From positions 2,356,001 to 2,420,000 of the forward strand of contig NZ_JQNN01000001.1 in assembly GCF_000745265.1 (NCBI RefSeq): a stretch of DNA of 64,000 nt. The letters run 5' to 3'. The notes below the pieces were generated by a model. The model was not told the origin of the DNA. It saw only the letters and a list, made by a program, of their open reading frames with translations, and did no database searches. Numbering within the stretch: position 1 is the stretch's first letter; every line of letters begins with the position of its first letter. The translations under genes were made by a program, and so were the position numbers. Positions 37,163 through 46,069 of this stretch are shown here, one piece after another. This DNA comes from Massilia sp. 9096 (GTDB lineage Bacteria > Pseudomonadota > Gammaproteobacteria > Burkholderiales > Burkholderiaceae_D).

Positions 37163-38770
37163 TCACGCCTTGACGTTGACCGTCGCCGGAAACGTCGGCG
37201 CCTTGCGGCGCTGGCTGGCCTGCTCGTAGGCGTAGGCCATGCCGATCAGCGTCGCCTCGCTCCAGGCGCCGCCGACGAACGAGATGCCGACCGGCAGCCC
37301 GTGGACGTAGCCGGCCGGCACCGTCACGTGCGGGTAGCCGGCCACCGCAGCCGGCGAGGAGAAGCTGCCGCCGTAATGGTCGCCGTTGATGTAGTCGGTC
37401 AGCCAGGCGGTGCCGCCGGTCGGCGCGACCAGCGCGTCGAGCTTTTGTTCGCGCATGATCTTGTCGATGCCCTCCTCGCGCGCGAACTTGTGATTGGTGG
37501 CCAGCGCCTCGCGATAGGCCTGGTCGTCCAGGCCCGGCTTCTTATGCGCCGCGACCAGGTGCTCCTGGCCGAAGTGCTGCAGCTCGCGCCCCGGGTTCTT
37601 GTCGTTGAAGGCGATGACGTCCGCCATGGTCTTGACCGCGGCATGCGGGGCATAGCCGGCCAGGTAGGCTTCCAGGTCGGGCCTGAACTCGGACAGCAGC
37701 ACCTCCAGCTCGGTGTCGCCGTATTTGTCGGCGTTGGGCAGTTCGACGTCGACCAGCACCGCGCCCTGCGCCTTCAGGACCGCCAGCTCCTGCTCGATGA
37801 TGGTGTCGATCGCCGGGCTGCTGCCGAAGAAATTGCGCGTCACGCCGATGCGCTTGCCTTGCAGGCCGTCCTTGCGCAGCGCGGCCGCGTAATCGCCTGC
37901 CTTGCCCTGGCCGTCCCTGGTCGCCGCGTCGCTCGGATCGACGCCGGCGATCGCGCCCAGCAGCAGCGCCGCGTCGGCGACGCTCCTCGTCATCGGGCCG
38001 GCCGTGTCCTGCGAGTGCGCGATCGGGATGATGCCGCTGCGGCTGACCAGGCCCAGGGTCGGCTTGATGCCGACGATGCCGCAGGTCGAGGACGGCGAGA
38101 CGATCGAGCCGTCGGTCTCGGTGCCGATCGCCACGGTCGCCAGGCTGGCGGCAATGGCGGCGCCCGAGCCGGAGCTGGAGCCGCTGGTGTTGCGGTCGAG
38201 CGCGTACGGGTTGCGGGTCTGGCCGCCGCGGCCGCTCCAGCCACTGATCGAATGGGTCGAGCGCATATTCGCCCATTCGGACAGGTTGGTCTTGCCGAGG
38301 ATGACGGCGCCGGCTTCACGCAGCTTTTGCGCCACGAAGGAATCGCGGCTGGCGTGCACGCCGTCCAGCGCGAGCGAGCCAGCGCTGGTGCTCATCTTGT
38401 CCGCGGTGGCGATGTTGTCCTTGATCAGGACCGGGATACCGTGCAGCGGACCGCGCAGCTTGCCGGCCTTGCGTTCGCGGTCCATCTGGGCGGCGATGGC
38501 GGGCGCGTCGGGATTGAGTTCGATGATGGCGTTGATGCGTGGCCCGGCCTTGTCGAACGCGGCGATACGCGCCAGGTATTGCTGCACCAGCGCGCTTGAC
38601 GTCAGCTTTCCGGCTTGCATCTCGGCTTGCTGGGCCTGCACACCGGCTTCCAGGATCGATGCGCCTGTACCCGAAGCTGAGGTCGGCGCCGCTTCGGCCA
38701 GCGTCGCCGCATCCATGCCCGCCGCAGCGCCGGCAGCCAATCCAAGTCGAACGAAATCCCTGCGTTTCAT
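37163..38770 (-). CDS. Tat-exported amidase (amidase signature family)
   Basis: About 535 residues from ATG 38770; a frame four codons longer exists. The N-terminus KRRDFVRLGLAAGAAAG is a twin-arginine (Tat) signal, so the enzyme acts outside the cytoplasm. The amidase signature is clear: SGSSSGSGAA with the catalytic serine pair region, and GTETDGSIVSPSS a little later; the lysine lies in IPVLIKDNI near residue 95. The family cleaves amides such as peptide amides; the substrate is unknown. It stands alone, after a terminator on the same strand. Confidence 0.9.
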   Translation of the reverse strand: MKRRDFVRLGLAAGAAAGMDAATLAEAAPTSASGTGASILEAGVQAQQAEMQAGKLTSSALVQQYLARIAAFDKAGPRINAIIELNPDAPAIAAQMDRERKAGKLRGPLHGIPVLIKDNIATADKMSTSAGSLALDGVHASRDSFVAQKLREAGAVILGKTNLSEWANMRSTHSISGWSGRGGQTRNPYALDRNTSGSSSGSGAAIAASLATVAIGTETDGSIVSPSSTCGIVGIKPTLGLVSRSGIIPIAHSQDTAGPMTRSVADAALLLGAIAGVDPSDAATRDGQGKAGDYAAALRKDGLQGKRIGVTRNFFGSSPAIDTIIEQELAVLKAQGAVLVDVELPNADKYGDTELEVLLSEFRPDLEAYLAGYAPHAAVKTMADVIAFNDKNPGRELQHFGQEHLVAAHKKPGLDDQAYREALATNHKFAREEGIDKIMREQKLDALVAPTGGTAWLTDYINGDHYGGSFSSPAAVAGYPHVTVPAGYVHGLPVGISFVGGAWSEATLIGMAYAYEQASQRRKAPTFPATVNVKA

Positions 38771-38879
38771 ACAACCCTCCATGTCAAATGATGGATGAGT
38801 ATAAAACGAACGGCTATCTCGAAGGATACTTATTGTGTACTATTTGGAAACTTTTTCGACTACCCGCGCAGTGCGGGCG

Positions 38880-38904
38880 AAAAAAACGCCACCCGCAGGT
38901 GGCG
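38880..38904 (-). terminator. intrinsic terminator of the small Cys-rich gene
   Basis: CGCCACC (38887-38893) pairs with GGTGGCG (38898-38904) around a 4-nt loop; on the minus strand seven Ts follow (38880-38886). It lies 38 bp after the small gene's stop and supports that gene being expressed. Confidence 0.82.
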
Positions 38905-38942
38905 GCGTTCATGAGAGGGAGCTGCGCTTGCGGGCGCAAGGC

Positions 38943-39131
38943 TCAGGCAAATTGTGGCGTCTCGCGCCGGGCCTGCTGGGGAAACGCAGCCTCCGAAGCG
39001 GCAGGTGCAACGCTCGACGGTGCCTGGCCGGCACCCTCCCCTTGCGCCGGCGGTGCGCTTCTGGCCGCGCAGCAGGCGGCGATGCGCGCTTTACGGTAGC
39101 GGCAGAACATGCAGGTTTCGCTGTTTTGCAT
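38943..39131 (-). CDS. small cysteine-rich hypothetical protein divergent from TetR regulator
   Basis: 62 residues from ATG 39131, chosen because GGAAAAG lies just upstream; longer frames to 39311 cross the operator. The N-terminus is Cys-rich (ETCMFCRYRKARIAACC: a C-x2-C and a later CC pair) and the rest is Ala/Pro-rich. Not recognised. It is flanked by a long palindrome on its promoter side and an intrinsic terminator on the other, so it is a short transcription unit probably controlled by the adjacent TetR protein. Confidence 0.6.
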   Translation of the reverse strand: MQNSETCMFCRYRKARIAACCAARSAPPAQGEGAGQAPSSVAPAASEAAFPQQARRETPQFA

Positions 39132-39209
39132 GGCTTTTCCTTTCGAAACACCAACGGATTGAACGAGCGGCCGCCCACTGGTCGAGCAAGATCTGCTACC
39201 ATCACAAAG

Positions 39210-39248
39210 CGGAACGCGATTCCGAATTATATCCGGAATATCGTTCCG
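39210..39248. promoter_or_regulatory. long inverted repeat, probable TetR operator
   Basis: Arms CGGAACGCGATTCCG (39210-39224) and, inverted, 39234-39248 match at 13 of 15 positions around a 9-bp AT-rich spacer. Each arm also contains its own CGGAA/TTCCG pair. It sits 17 bp before the TetR gene and 78 bp before the divergent small gene, the classic place for a shared operator. Confidence 0.75.
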
Positions 39249-39265
39249 TTTAATAGAAGATTTAT

Positions 39266-39880
39266 ATGAGCACTGGAACAAATAAAGAATATGGCGGCAA
39301 AGATGCGACAACGACGCCGTCGCAAGGACGCCCCAAGCGCGTGGACGCCGCGCGCAACCTGCGCTCGCTGCTGCAGGCAGCCCTGGAAGTGTTCAACGAG
39401 TCGGGCTTCGAGGCGCCGGTACGCGAGATCGCCGAGCGCGCAGGCGTCGGCGTCGGCACTTTCTACCGCCATTTCCCGCAGCGCGCCGACCTGATCGTCG
39501 CCGTCTTGAAGTCGCAGATCGACGATTGCGCCGACGGCGCCGCCCGCATCATCGCCGACCATGCGCCGGGTGAGGCGCTGGAGCGCTGGGTCGAAGGCTA
39601 CGTCAACTTCATCATGACCAAGCGCGGCCTGTCGAACGCACTGCAGGCAGACGCCGCCACGCAGACCTCGCTGCACGATTATTTCTACGGGCGCCTGCGC
39701 CCTCCCTTGAGCGCGATCCTCACGGCGGCGGTCGAACAGAAGGTGATCCGTCCCGGCTACGAGGCCGACGAGTTGCTGCGCGCGGTGGCGACCTTGTGCA
39801 AAGCCTATCCGGACGGGTCGCCGGAAGAAACGCGCAAGATGGTCGGTCTGCTGATCGACGGGCTGCGTTGCCGGATCTAG
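39266..39880 (+). CDS. TetR/AcrR-family transcriptional regulator
   Basis: A 204-residue regulator. The N-terminal DNA-binding domain is typical: ALEVFNESGFEAPVREIAERAGVGVGTFYRHFPQRADL (helix-turn-helix at about residues 48-70). The C-terminal domain is the variable ligand-binding part; its end, with ELLRAVATLCKAYPDG, resembles the branch often found next to NAD(P)-dependent or efflux genes. It starts 17 bp after the palindrome, so self-repression and control of the divergent Cys-rich gene are likely. Confidence 0.9.
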   Translation: MSTGTNKEYGGKDATTTPSQGRPKRVDAARNLRSLLQAALEVFNESGFEAPVREIAERAGVGVGTFYRHFPQRADLIVAVLKSQIDDCADGAARIIADHAPGEALERWVEGYVNFIMTKRGLSNALQADAATQTSLHDYFYGRLRPPLSAILTAAVEQKVIRPGYEADELLRAVATLCKAYPDGSPEETRKMVGLLIDGLRCRI

Positions 39881-39909
39881 GTGCTTTGCGTCCGGGCGCG
39901 CGCGCCGAC

Positions 39910-40290
39910 TTATTTGGCGCCGGTCCTGATCCATATTCTGATCTGCGGACCGTCATCAAACGAGTCGTCGACAGGCACATAGCGACCGTCAGCCAGGGTT
40001 CGCGCGATCAGCTTGTCGTGCAGGTAAAAATCGACCTGGCGCGATTTGCCATTCACACAATGGAACCATTGGCCAAAGTGCTTCATCATGGCCGCCCTGG
40101 CACCTGGTGCGATGCCGTCGAACAGCGGCGCCCAGCGGAAATCGGCACCCTGCTTGCCATCGCGCCAGGTGCCGAAGCCCTGCATGCTTGCCCGTTCCGA
40201 TTTGACGACCTCGGGATCGCACGCTGCCTGCGCTCGGGCGATCCCGACACACAACAATGTGCCGGCTATCGCAACATGCCGTATGCGCAT
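39910..40290 (-). CDS. small secreted hypothetical protein
   Basis: 126 residues from ATG 40290 (MRIRHVAIAG...), which gives a proper signal peptide cleaved after about residue 22 (ARAQA-A). The frame extends upstream to 40392 but would bury the signal. The mature part, about 100 residues, has two cysteines and a motif-poor WRDGKQGADFRWAPL region; I do not recognise the family. It converges on the TetR gene, and a bidirectional terminator separates it from efp. Confidence 0.65.
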   Translation of the reverse strand: MRIRHVAIAGTLLCVGIARAQAACDPEVVKSERASMQGFGTWRDGKQGADFRWAPLFDGIAPGARAAMMKHFGQWFHCVNGKSRQVDFYLHDKLIARTLADGRYVPVDDSFDDGPQIRIWIRTGAK

Positions 40291-40389
40291 GGCGCCTCCG
40301 GGTGGGATAAGGAGGTTCAAGCATAGCAGGCTGGCATGTCCACATAATCTCGCTTTGTCACGCGAAGCCTCGTGGCACGGCCGATGACG

Positions 40390-40422
40390 CAAAAAAAAAC
40401 GCTGCCCTCGGGCAGCGTTTTT
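40390..40422. terminator. strong bidirectional terminator downstream of efp
   Basis: GCTGCC and GGCAGC with flanking AAAAAC/GTTTTT make a near-perfect hairpin with T-runs on both strands. On the minus strand it ends the efp transcript, 31 bp after the stop. Confidence 0.9.
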
Positions 40423-40452
40423 CGTCGAGCTCGGTAAAAGCTCGCTACAAAC

Positions 40453-41028
40453 TTAGTTGCGCACGACGCGCTTGTACTCGGCGGTACGGGTGTCGATCTC
40501 GATGGTGTCGTCCTGGTTGACGAACAGCGGCACCTGGATGGTGAACTGCTTGCTCTCGATCGCGTTTTCGATCTTCGCTTCCTTCAGGACGTTGCCCGAG
40601 GTGTTGCCCTTGACGGCCGGCTCGGTGTAGACGATCTGGCGCGCGATGGTGATCGGCAGTTCGACCGAGATTGCCTTGCCGTCGTAGAACACGGCTTCGC
40701 ATTCCATGCCGTCTTTCAGGTAGTTCAGCGCATCGCCCAGGTTTTCTTCTTCGATTTCGTACTGGTTGTACTCTTCGTCCATGAAGACGTACAGCGGATC
40801 GGCGAAGTACGAGTAGGTAACCGGCTTCTTGTCCAGCACGACCACGTCGAACTTGTCATCGCCGCGGAACACGTTTTCCAGCGGTGCGTTGGTCAGAAGA
40901 TTCTTCATCTTCCATTTGTAGGTGAAGCCCGTGCGGCTCGAGCCGTTGACGTCAGAGCGCAGCACGATGAAAGGCTTGGCATCGACCATGATGATGTTGC
41001 CGACACGAATTTCTTTTGCGGGTTTCAT
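40453..41028 (-). CDS. efp: elongation factor P (Arg32 type)
   Basis: 191 residues from ATG 41028; a frame ten codons longer is not supported. EF-P enters the ribosome E site and rescues stalls at proline runs. The loop tip reads NGSSRTG with arginine at position 32, the residue that is rhamnosylated in EF-P of this type rather than lysine. The matching rhamnosyltransferase gene earP lies just upstream on the same strand, which supports that modification. Confidence 0.97.
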   Translation of the reverse strand: MKPAKEIRVGNIIMVDAKPFIVLRSDVNGSSRTGFTYKWKMKNLLTNAPLENVFRGDDKFDVVVLDKKPVTYSYFADPLYVFMDEEYNQYEIEEENLGDALNYLKDGMECEAVFYDGKAISVELPITIARQIVYTEPAVKGNTSGNVLKEAKIENAIESKQFTIQVPLFVNQDDTIEIDTRTAEYKRVVRN

Positions 41029-41093
41029 AGGAAATTTTGGATAAAAAATAAGTTGCAATAATCAAGCATCATACCACGTTCCAGACCCGTCGC

Positions 41094-42281
41094 CTACCGG
41101 AGCGCCCGGGCGAAATTCAGCAGATTGCTCACCAAGTCGCCGTTTGCCAACATGTGCGCTTGCCAGTCTTCGGCCTGCTGCGCGAGCGTCGGCAGAGCGG
41201 CTTGCAAGGCCGTCCACAGCGCCGGCCAGTCGGCGACCGGCGCATTCTCGGGCGCGGCGCCATTCCAGGCCAGGGAAAAATCGATCAGACTTTCCTGATT
41301 TTTAGCGTACTTTTGCAGGAAAGCGCGGAGTTTAACATGGTGCAAGTTTTCATCTTGCGGATAAATGTGCCAGATGAAGGGCCGGCCGGCCCACTGGGCG
41401 CGCACCCAGGAATCCTCGCCGCGCACGAAGTTCAGCTCGCACGCCCACAGCAGGCGGTCGTAGTCGTCCTGGCGCATGAACGGGATCGCGCGCACGCGCA
41501 GGCGCTCGCGCGTCAGGCATGCGCCCGCGCGCGCGCGGGCCGGGTCGACGCCCAGCCAGGCGGCCACCTGCTCGCGCGCCACGCCCTCGGGCACCAGACA
41601 GGTCACGTCGCGGTCGCCCCGCGCCCAGGCATCGAACAGTTCCGTCACCGGCGCATGCGGATAGCAGAACAGGCTGACCTTGAGCGTGTCCAGCTCGGCT
41701 TCCTCCACGCCGAGCCCGCGCAGGAACGCAGCCTGGGCGCCGCGGTCGGCCTGGAAGGCGGCGCGCGCTTGCACCAGGCCGCGCTCGCGCAGCAGCCCAC
41801 CGGTCTTGTCGGTGAAGCCGGGAAAAAAGAAATGCTTGGTCAGCTTCAAGCGCGGATGCATCGACGGGAGCGCGTGGCAGCCTTCGACCCATTCCTCGGC
41901 GCTCAAGCCTTCGTAATTGATCCAGACCGGACGCGGCTCGCACTGCGCCATCGCGGCGACATAACCAGGGGGGAGTTCGACGCCGAAGAATTCGATCACG
42001 ATGTCCGCCACGTCGCCGGGCGCGAACACGCCGTCCTGGCCGGCCCAGTGGCGCACCGTGACGCCTTCGACCTGCTGGCGGTCGGCACCCACGAGAACGG
42101 ACGGCCAGATACGCTGGAAGCTTGCGAGGTCGTCGACCCACAGGGTGACGTCGAGACCGTGTTCGGCATGGAACTGGCGCGCCAGGCGCCAGCAAATGCC
42201 GATGTCGCCGAAGTTGTCGACCACCTTGCAGAAGATGGCGAGCGTGCGGGCGCGGTTGGAATCGGAGGAATCGATGGCCAT
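41094..42281 (-). CDS. earP: EF-P arginine rhamnosyltransferase EarP
   Basis: About 395 residues from ATG 42281 (MAIDSSDSNRAR...); the frame extends 15 codons further. EarP uses dTDP-rhamnose to modify Arg32 of EF-P. The N-terminal FCKVVDNFGDIGICWRLARQ holds the two conserved aspartates (22 and 26 here), and the late FVRGEDSWVRAQ holds the conserved glutamate of the sugar site. It is 65 bp upstream of efp in the same direction. Confidence 0.95.
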   Translation of the reverse strand: MAIDSSDSNRARTLAIFCKVVDNFGDIGICWRLARQFHAEHGLDVTLWVDDLASFQRIWPSVLVGADRQQVEGVTVRHWAGQDGVFAPGDVADIVIEFFGVELPPGYVAAMAQCEPRPVWINYEGLSAEEWVEGCHALPSMHPRLKLTKHFFFPGFTDKTGGLLRERGLVQARAAFQADRGAQAAFLRGLGVEEAELDTLKVSLFCYPHAPVTELFDAWARGDRDVTCLVPEGVAREQVAAWLGVDPARARAGACLTRERLRVRAIPFMRQDDYDRLLWACELNFVRGEDSWVRAQWAGRPFIWHIYPQDENLHHVKLRAFLQKYAKNQESLIDFSLAWNGAAPENAPVADWPALWTALQAALPTLAQQAEDWQAHMLANGDLVSNLLNFARALR

Positions 42282-42300
42282 GCTTGATAAGCCAAAATGT

Positions 42301-42350
42301 AAAACCGGGGCACCTCTGGCGCGCATGCGCGTTGGTCTACCCCGGTTTTT
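42301..42350 (-). terminator. terminator downstream of the tRNA array
   Basis: AAAACCGGGG (42301-42310) pairs perfectly with CCCCGGTTTT (42340-42349) around a 29-nt loop that holds its own GCGCATGCGC palindrome. On the minus strand Ts follow. It lies 5 bp after the last tRNA-Glu and just before earP. Confidence 0.75.
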
Positions 42351-42354
42351 TGAC

Positions 42355-42430
42355 TGGCGTCCCCACGGGGATTCGAACCCCGGTACTCACCGTGAAAGGG
42401 TGATGTCCTAGGCCTCTAGACGATGGGGAC
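42355..42430 (-). tRNA. tRNA-Glu (anticodon TTC), array copy 1
   Basis: 76 nt with encoded CCA; anticodon loop CTTTCAC gives TTC. All four tRNA-Glu copies in this array are identical. This is the last tRNA of the array in the direction of transcription. Confidence 0.96.
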
Positions 42431-42441
42431 CTATGGAACCT

Positions 42442-42517
<76 letters not shown>

Positions 42518-42540
42518 AAGTACTACACAACTATGGCAAT

Positions 42541-42562
42541 AAAAAAGCCGCTCAAGGCGGCT
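42541..42562 (-). terminator. terminator-like hairpin inside the tRNA array
   Basis: AGCCGC (42546-42551) pairs with GCGGCT (42557-42562) around a 5-nt loop; six Ts follow on the minus strand. It lies between tRNA-Glu copy 2 and tRNA-Ala copy 1, so it could cut the array into two parts or act as a processing site. Confidence 0.6.
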
Positions 42563-42587
42563 CCTTGCACTGCCTACTACGACAACC

Positions 42588-42663
42588 TGGCGTCCCCACG
42601 GGGATTCGAACCCCGGTACTCACCGTGAAAGGGTGATGTCCTAGGCCTCTAGACGATGGGGAC
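42588..42663 (-). tRNA. tRNA-Glu (anticodon TTC), array copy 2
   Basis: Identical to the other tRNA-Glu genes of the array. It follows tRNA-Glu copy 3 directly, with no tRNA-Ala between them. Confidence 0.96.
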
Positions 42664-42738
42664 CTAAAACTTTACTGGTACTACTCTAGCCTATCCTGCG
42701 CCGGTATGCCACACACATGCGCCGCAAAGCCGAATTCT

Positions 42739-42814
42739 TGGCGTCCCCACGGGGATTCGAACCCCGGTACTCACCGTGAAAGGGTGATGTCCTAGGCCTC
42801 TAGACGATGGGGAC
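42739..42814 (-). tRNA. tRNA-Glu (anticodon TTC), array copy 3
   Basis: Identical to the other copies. Paired with tRNA-Ala copy 2, 32 bp upstream in the direction of transcription. Confidence 0.96.
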
Positions 42815-42846
42815 CCTGGACTGCCATAACAACTATCTTCCGAACT

Positions 42847-42922
<76 letters not shown>

Positions 42923-42994
42923 GTTCAGGGAAGACAATATCATAACATACTGCTTTTACTTCTCACAGCGCCGTTTTCACAACGCTCCACAACT

Positions 42995-43070
42995 TGGCGT
43001 CCCCACGGGGATTCGAACCCCGGTACTCACCGTGAAAGGGTGATGTCCTAGGCCTCTAGACGATGGGGAC
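42995..43070 (-). tRNA. tRNA-Glu (anticodon TTC), array copy 4
   Basis: Identical to the other copies. The spacer to tRNA-Ala copy 3 starts with the same CTGGACT stretch as the spacer beside copy 3, a trace of unit duplication. Confidence 0.96.
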
Positions 43071-43112
43071 CCTGGACTACCTTATTACTACCTTGCCGCA
43101 CACTTCAGAACG

Positions 43113-43188
<76 letters not shown>

Positions 43189-43207
43189 GCAGTGCTGAAG
43201 TGCGAGC

Positions 43208-43236
43208 ATTATAGCGGACGCACTTGCATTTCGCAA
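43208..43236 (-). promoter_or_regulatory. strong sigma-70 promoter of the tRNA array
   Basis: On the minus strand TTGCGA (43231-43236), 17 bp, then the perfect -10 box TATAAT (43208-43213). A GC-rich discriminator (GCTCGC) follows, as at stringently controlled stable-RNA promoters. It lies in the 65-bp gap between gltX and the first tRNA-Ala. Confidence 0.82.
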
Positions 43237-43253
43237 ATACCCACAGAGAAGCT

Positions 43254-44669
43254 TTATAAGCCGTTCTGAATGCGCGCCAGCACGGTCTCGCGGCCGAACA
43301 GCTCCAGTACCGCGTCGATCGCCGGGGTCTGCAGCTGGCCGGTGACGAGCAGGCGCAGCGGCATCGCCAGTTGCGGCATCTTCAGGCCGTTGGCCGCCAG
43401 CACTTCCTTCATGGCGGCGGCCAGGGCCGGCTTGGTCCACTCCGCCGTCTGCAGTTTCTCGGCAAACTGGGCCAGGGCCGGACGCACGGCATCGGTCAGG
43501 TGCTGCGTCTTCAAGGCCTGGTATTGCGCATCCGCGGGATTGGGCGTGCGGAAGAACAGCATGGCCGCATCGGCCAGTTCGTTGATGGTCTGGACGCGTT
43601 CCTTCATCAGGCCGAGCACGGCGGGTAGCGCTGGCGCGCCGTCGAAATGGGCGCCTTCGCGCTCCAGGATCGGGCGAGCCAGCTCGGCCAGGCGCTCGTT
43701 GTCGGCCTGCTTGATGTAGTGGTTGTTCAGCCAGCCCAGCTTTTCCGGGTTGAACTGGGCCGCCGAGGCGGTCAGGTGCTCGAGGTTGAACCACTCGGTG
43801 AACTGCTGCATCGAGAAGATCTCGTCGTCGCCGTGGCTCCAGCCCAGGCGCGCCAGGTAATTCAGCATCGCTTCCGGCAGATAGCCCTGCTCCGGGTACT
43901 GCATCACGCTGACCGCGCCGTGGCGCTTGGACAGCTTCTGGCCGTCCGGCCCGAGGATCATCGGCAGGTGGCCGTACTCCGGCAGCTCGGCGCCGAGCGC
44001 GCGCAGGATGTTGATCTGGCGCGGGGTGTTGTTCACGTGGTCGTCGCCGCGCAGCACGTGGGTGATCTTCATGTCCCAATCGTCGACCGACACGCAGAAG
44101 TTATAGGTCGGGGTCCCGTCCGGACGGGCGATGATCAAGTCGTCGAGTTCCTTGTTGGCGATCGTGATCGGCCCTTTCACGACGTCGACCCAGGTGACTT
44201 CGCCGTCGAGCGGATTCTTGAAGCGCACCACCGGCTTGACGCCTTCCGGGACCGGCGGCAGGGTCTTGCCCGGCTCCGGGCGCCAGGTGCCGTCGTAGCG
44301 CGGCTTTTCGCCCGCGGCGCGCATGCGCTCGCGCATCGCCTCGACTTCCTCCGGGGAGCAATAGCAAAGGTAGGCGGTGCCGGCGTCCAGCATGCCCTTG
44401 ACCACGTCGCGGTAGCGGTCCATGCGCTGCATCTGGTAGAACGGACCTTCGTCGTGGCTCAGGCCCAGCCATTGCATGCCGTCCAGGATCGCCTGCACCG
44501 CTTCCGGGGTCGAGCGCTCCAGGTCGGTGTCTTCGATGCGCAGGATGAACGTGCCGCCGAAGTGGCGGGCATAGGCCCAGGAATACAGCGCGGTGCGCGC
44601 GCCGCCGAGGTGGAGATAGCCGGTCGGGCTGGGAGCGAAGCGAGTACGGACAGGAGTACGGACGGTCAT
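43254..44669 (-). CDS. gltX: glutamyl-tRNA synthetase
   Basis: A 471-residue class I aminoacyl-tRNA synthetase. The HIGH-type motif appears as [11 protein letters not shown] near residue 12 and the KMSKS-type motif as KLSKRHGA near 245. It charges tRNA-Glu, four genes for which lie immediately downstream on the same strand; the tRNAs also have their own strong promoter between. Length fits the discriminating bacterial enzyme. It is divergent from the diguanylate cyclase gene. Confidence 0.97.
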   Translation of the reverse strand: MTVRTPVRTRFAPSPTGYLHLGGARTALYSWAYARHFGGTFILRIEDTDLERSTPEAVQAILDGMQWLGLSHDEGPFYQMQRMDRYRDVVKGMLDAGTAYLCYCSPEEVEAMRERMRAAGEKPRYDGTWRPEPGKTLPPVPEGVKPVVRFKNPLDGEVTWVDVVKGPITIANKELDDLIIARPDGTPTYNFCVSVDDWDMKITHVLRGDDHVNNTPRQINILRALGAELPEYGHLPMILGPDGQKLSKRHGAVSVMQYPEQGYLPEAMLNYLARLGWSHGDDEIFSMQQFTEWFNLEHLTASAAQFNPEKLGWLNNHYIKQADNERLAELARPILEREGAHFDGAPALPAVLGLMKERVQTINELADAAMLFFRTPNPADAQYQALKTQHLTDAVRPALAQFAEKLQTAEWTKPALAAAMKEVLAANGLKMPQLAMPLRLLVTGQLQTPAIDAVLELFGRETVLARIQNGL

Positions 44670-44842
44670 GGTCGGTAAATGGAACGGTCACACAATAATA
44701 AAGCGGCTATTCTACAGCCTCGCCACAGGCTGGGCGCAACGCCGGGCCTTGACATGCCGCCGTGTCACAAATTACTTTACAGAAAATAAAAGCTTGGTTA
44801 CAGTCCTGGCTCGATTCCGCACAGTCAACACTCCCCCCTTCC

Positions 44843-46021
44843 ATGTCGAACGATCCGAGCATCGTCCCCATTGCGCGCCTGCGCGGTGAATTCGCTTGCG
44901 CCAGCACCGAACTGCGCTTCCTCAACCAGCAGGGCGACGCGATCCTGCGCGACCTGCGGCGCGCGCTGGCGCTGTGCTCCTTGTTCTACGTCGGATTCGG
45001 CGTGGCCGACATCCTGGCGCTGGGCTGGCGCGGCGCCATCCCTTCGATCCTGGCGCGTCTGACCTGGCCGCTGCTGGCCTTCCTCGGCCTGCGCCACGCA
45101 CAACGCGCGCCGATGCTGGCCAAGGGCGCGTTCCAGGCCGCCAGCGTCTGCACGGCGCTGGGCATGTGCAGTTACGCCGTGGTCGTCGTCAACCGTCCAG
45201 GCGACATCCTGCTGCACGGCATGTCGATTTCGCTGATGAGCGTGGTGACCCTGATCTTCATTCCGAACCGGCTGGTGAACGCGCTGGCGATCGCGCTCGG
45301 CTCCAGCGTCGGCATCCTGCTGCTCGGCTGGTACCAGCACATGGTCAGCACGCGCCACCTGATCTCGATGTCGCTGCTGATCCTGTTCGCCAACCTGTTC
45401 GGCGCGATCGCCGCCAACCGCCACGCGCGCCTGTGGCGCGAGCAGTACCTCACCCAGCAGGTGCTGACCAACCTGTCGATCCGCGATCCGCTGACGGGCT
45501 GCTTCAACCGCCGCCACCTGAACGCCGCGCTGCTCGACGGCGAACTGGCGCGCGCGCGCCGCTACCGCCTGCACCTGTCGCTGATCATGTGCGACCTGGA
45601 CGGCTTCAAGAAGATCAACGACACCCACGGCCACCACGCCGGCGACGAGCTGCTGCGCGCTTTCGCCGAACTGTTGCGCTCCATGACGCGCGAACCGGTC
45701 GACACCGTGGTGCGCTACGGCGGCGAGGAATTCCTGATCATCCTGCCGGAGACCACGCTGGACGGCGCGGTCGAACTGGCCGAGCGCGTGCGCGTGGCCT
45801 TCGCGCAGCTCGCGGTCGAGTGCGGCGGCGCGACGCTGTCGACCACCGCCAGCTTCGGCGTGGTCGGCGCCGACTTCGCACGCCACCAGGCAGTCACGCC
45901 GCATGCGCTGATCGCCGAAGCCGACCAGCTGATGTACGACGCCAAGCACGGCGGGCGCAACCAGGTGCGTGGACGGCAGTTGGGACAAAACGGCGGCGAG
46001 TTCGCCCAGCGTGCGGCCTGA
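44843..46021 (+). CDS. membrane-bound diguanylate cyclase (GGDEF)
   Basis: About 392 residues from ATG 44843; the frame also extends to a GTG at 44762, but that stretch is AT-rich and unlike coding DNA here. Some six hydrophobic segments (about residues 45-200) form a membrane sensor, followed by a GGDEF domain with DLDGFKKINDTHGHHAGDE and the active-site GGEEF near 300. Five residues before GGEEF the inhibitory RxxD site reads EPVD, so product feedback may be absent. It makes cyclic-di-GMP. Confidence 0.9.
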   Translation: MSNDPSIVPIARLRGEFACASTELRFLNQQGDAILRDLRRALALCSLFYVGFGVADILALGWRGAIPSILARLTWPLLAFLGLRHAQRAPMLAKGAFQAASVCTALGMCSYAVVVVNRPGDILLHGMSISLMSVVTLIFIPNRLVNALAIALGSSVGILLLGWYQHMVSTRHLISMSLLILFANLFGAIAANRHARLWREQYLTQQVLTNLSIRDPLTGCFNRRHLNAALLDGELARARRYRLHLSLIMCDLDGFKKINDTHGHHAGDELLRAFAELLRSMTREPVDTVVRYGGEEFLIILPETTLDGAVELAERVRVAFAQLAVECGGATLSTTASFGVVGADFARHQAVTPHALIAEADQLMYDAKHGGRNQVRGRQLGQNGGEFAQRAA

Positions 46022-46069
46022 GTCGCCGCCGCGCGGCCACGGGCCGGCCTGTTCCGGTATTCGCCTGTC

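Noticed and set aside
36910-37229. Several 60-95-codon frames in the repeat-rich spacer near 37 kb
   Set aside because: They follow from alternating CG/TA composition; products are Arg/Ala/His/Thr-rich without features.
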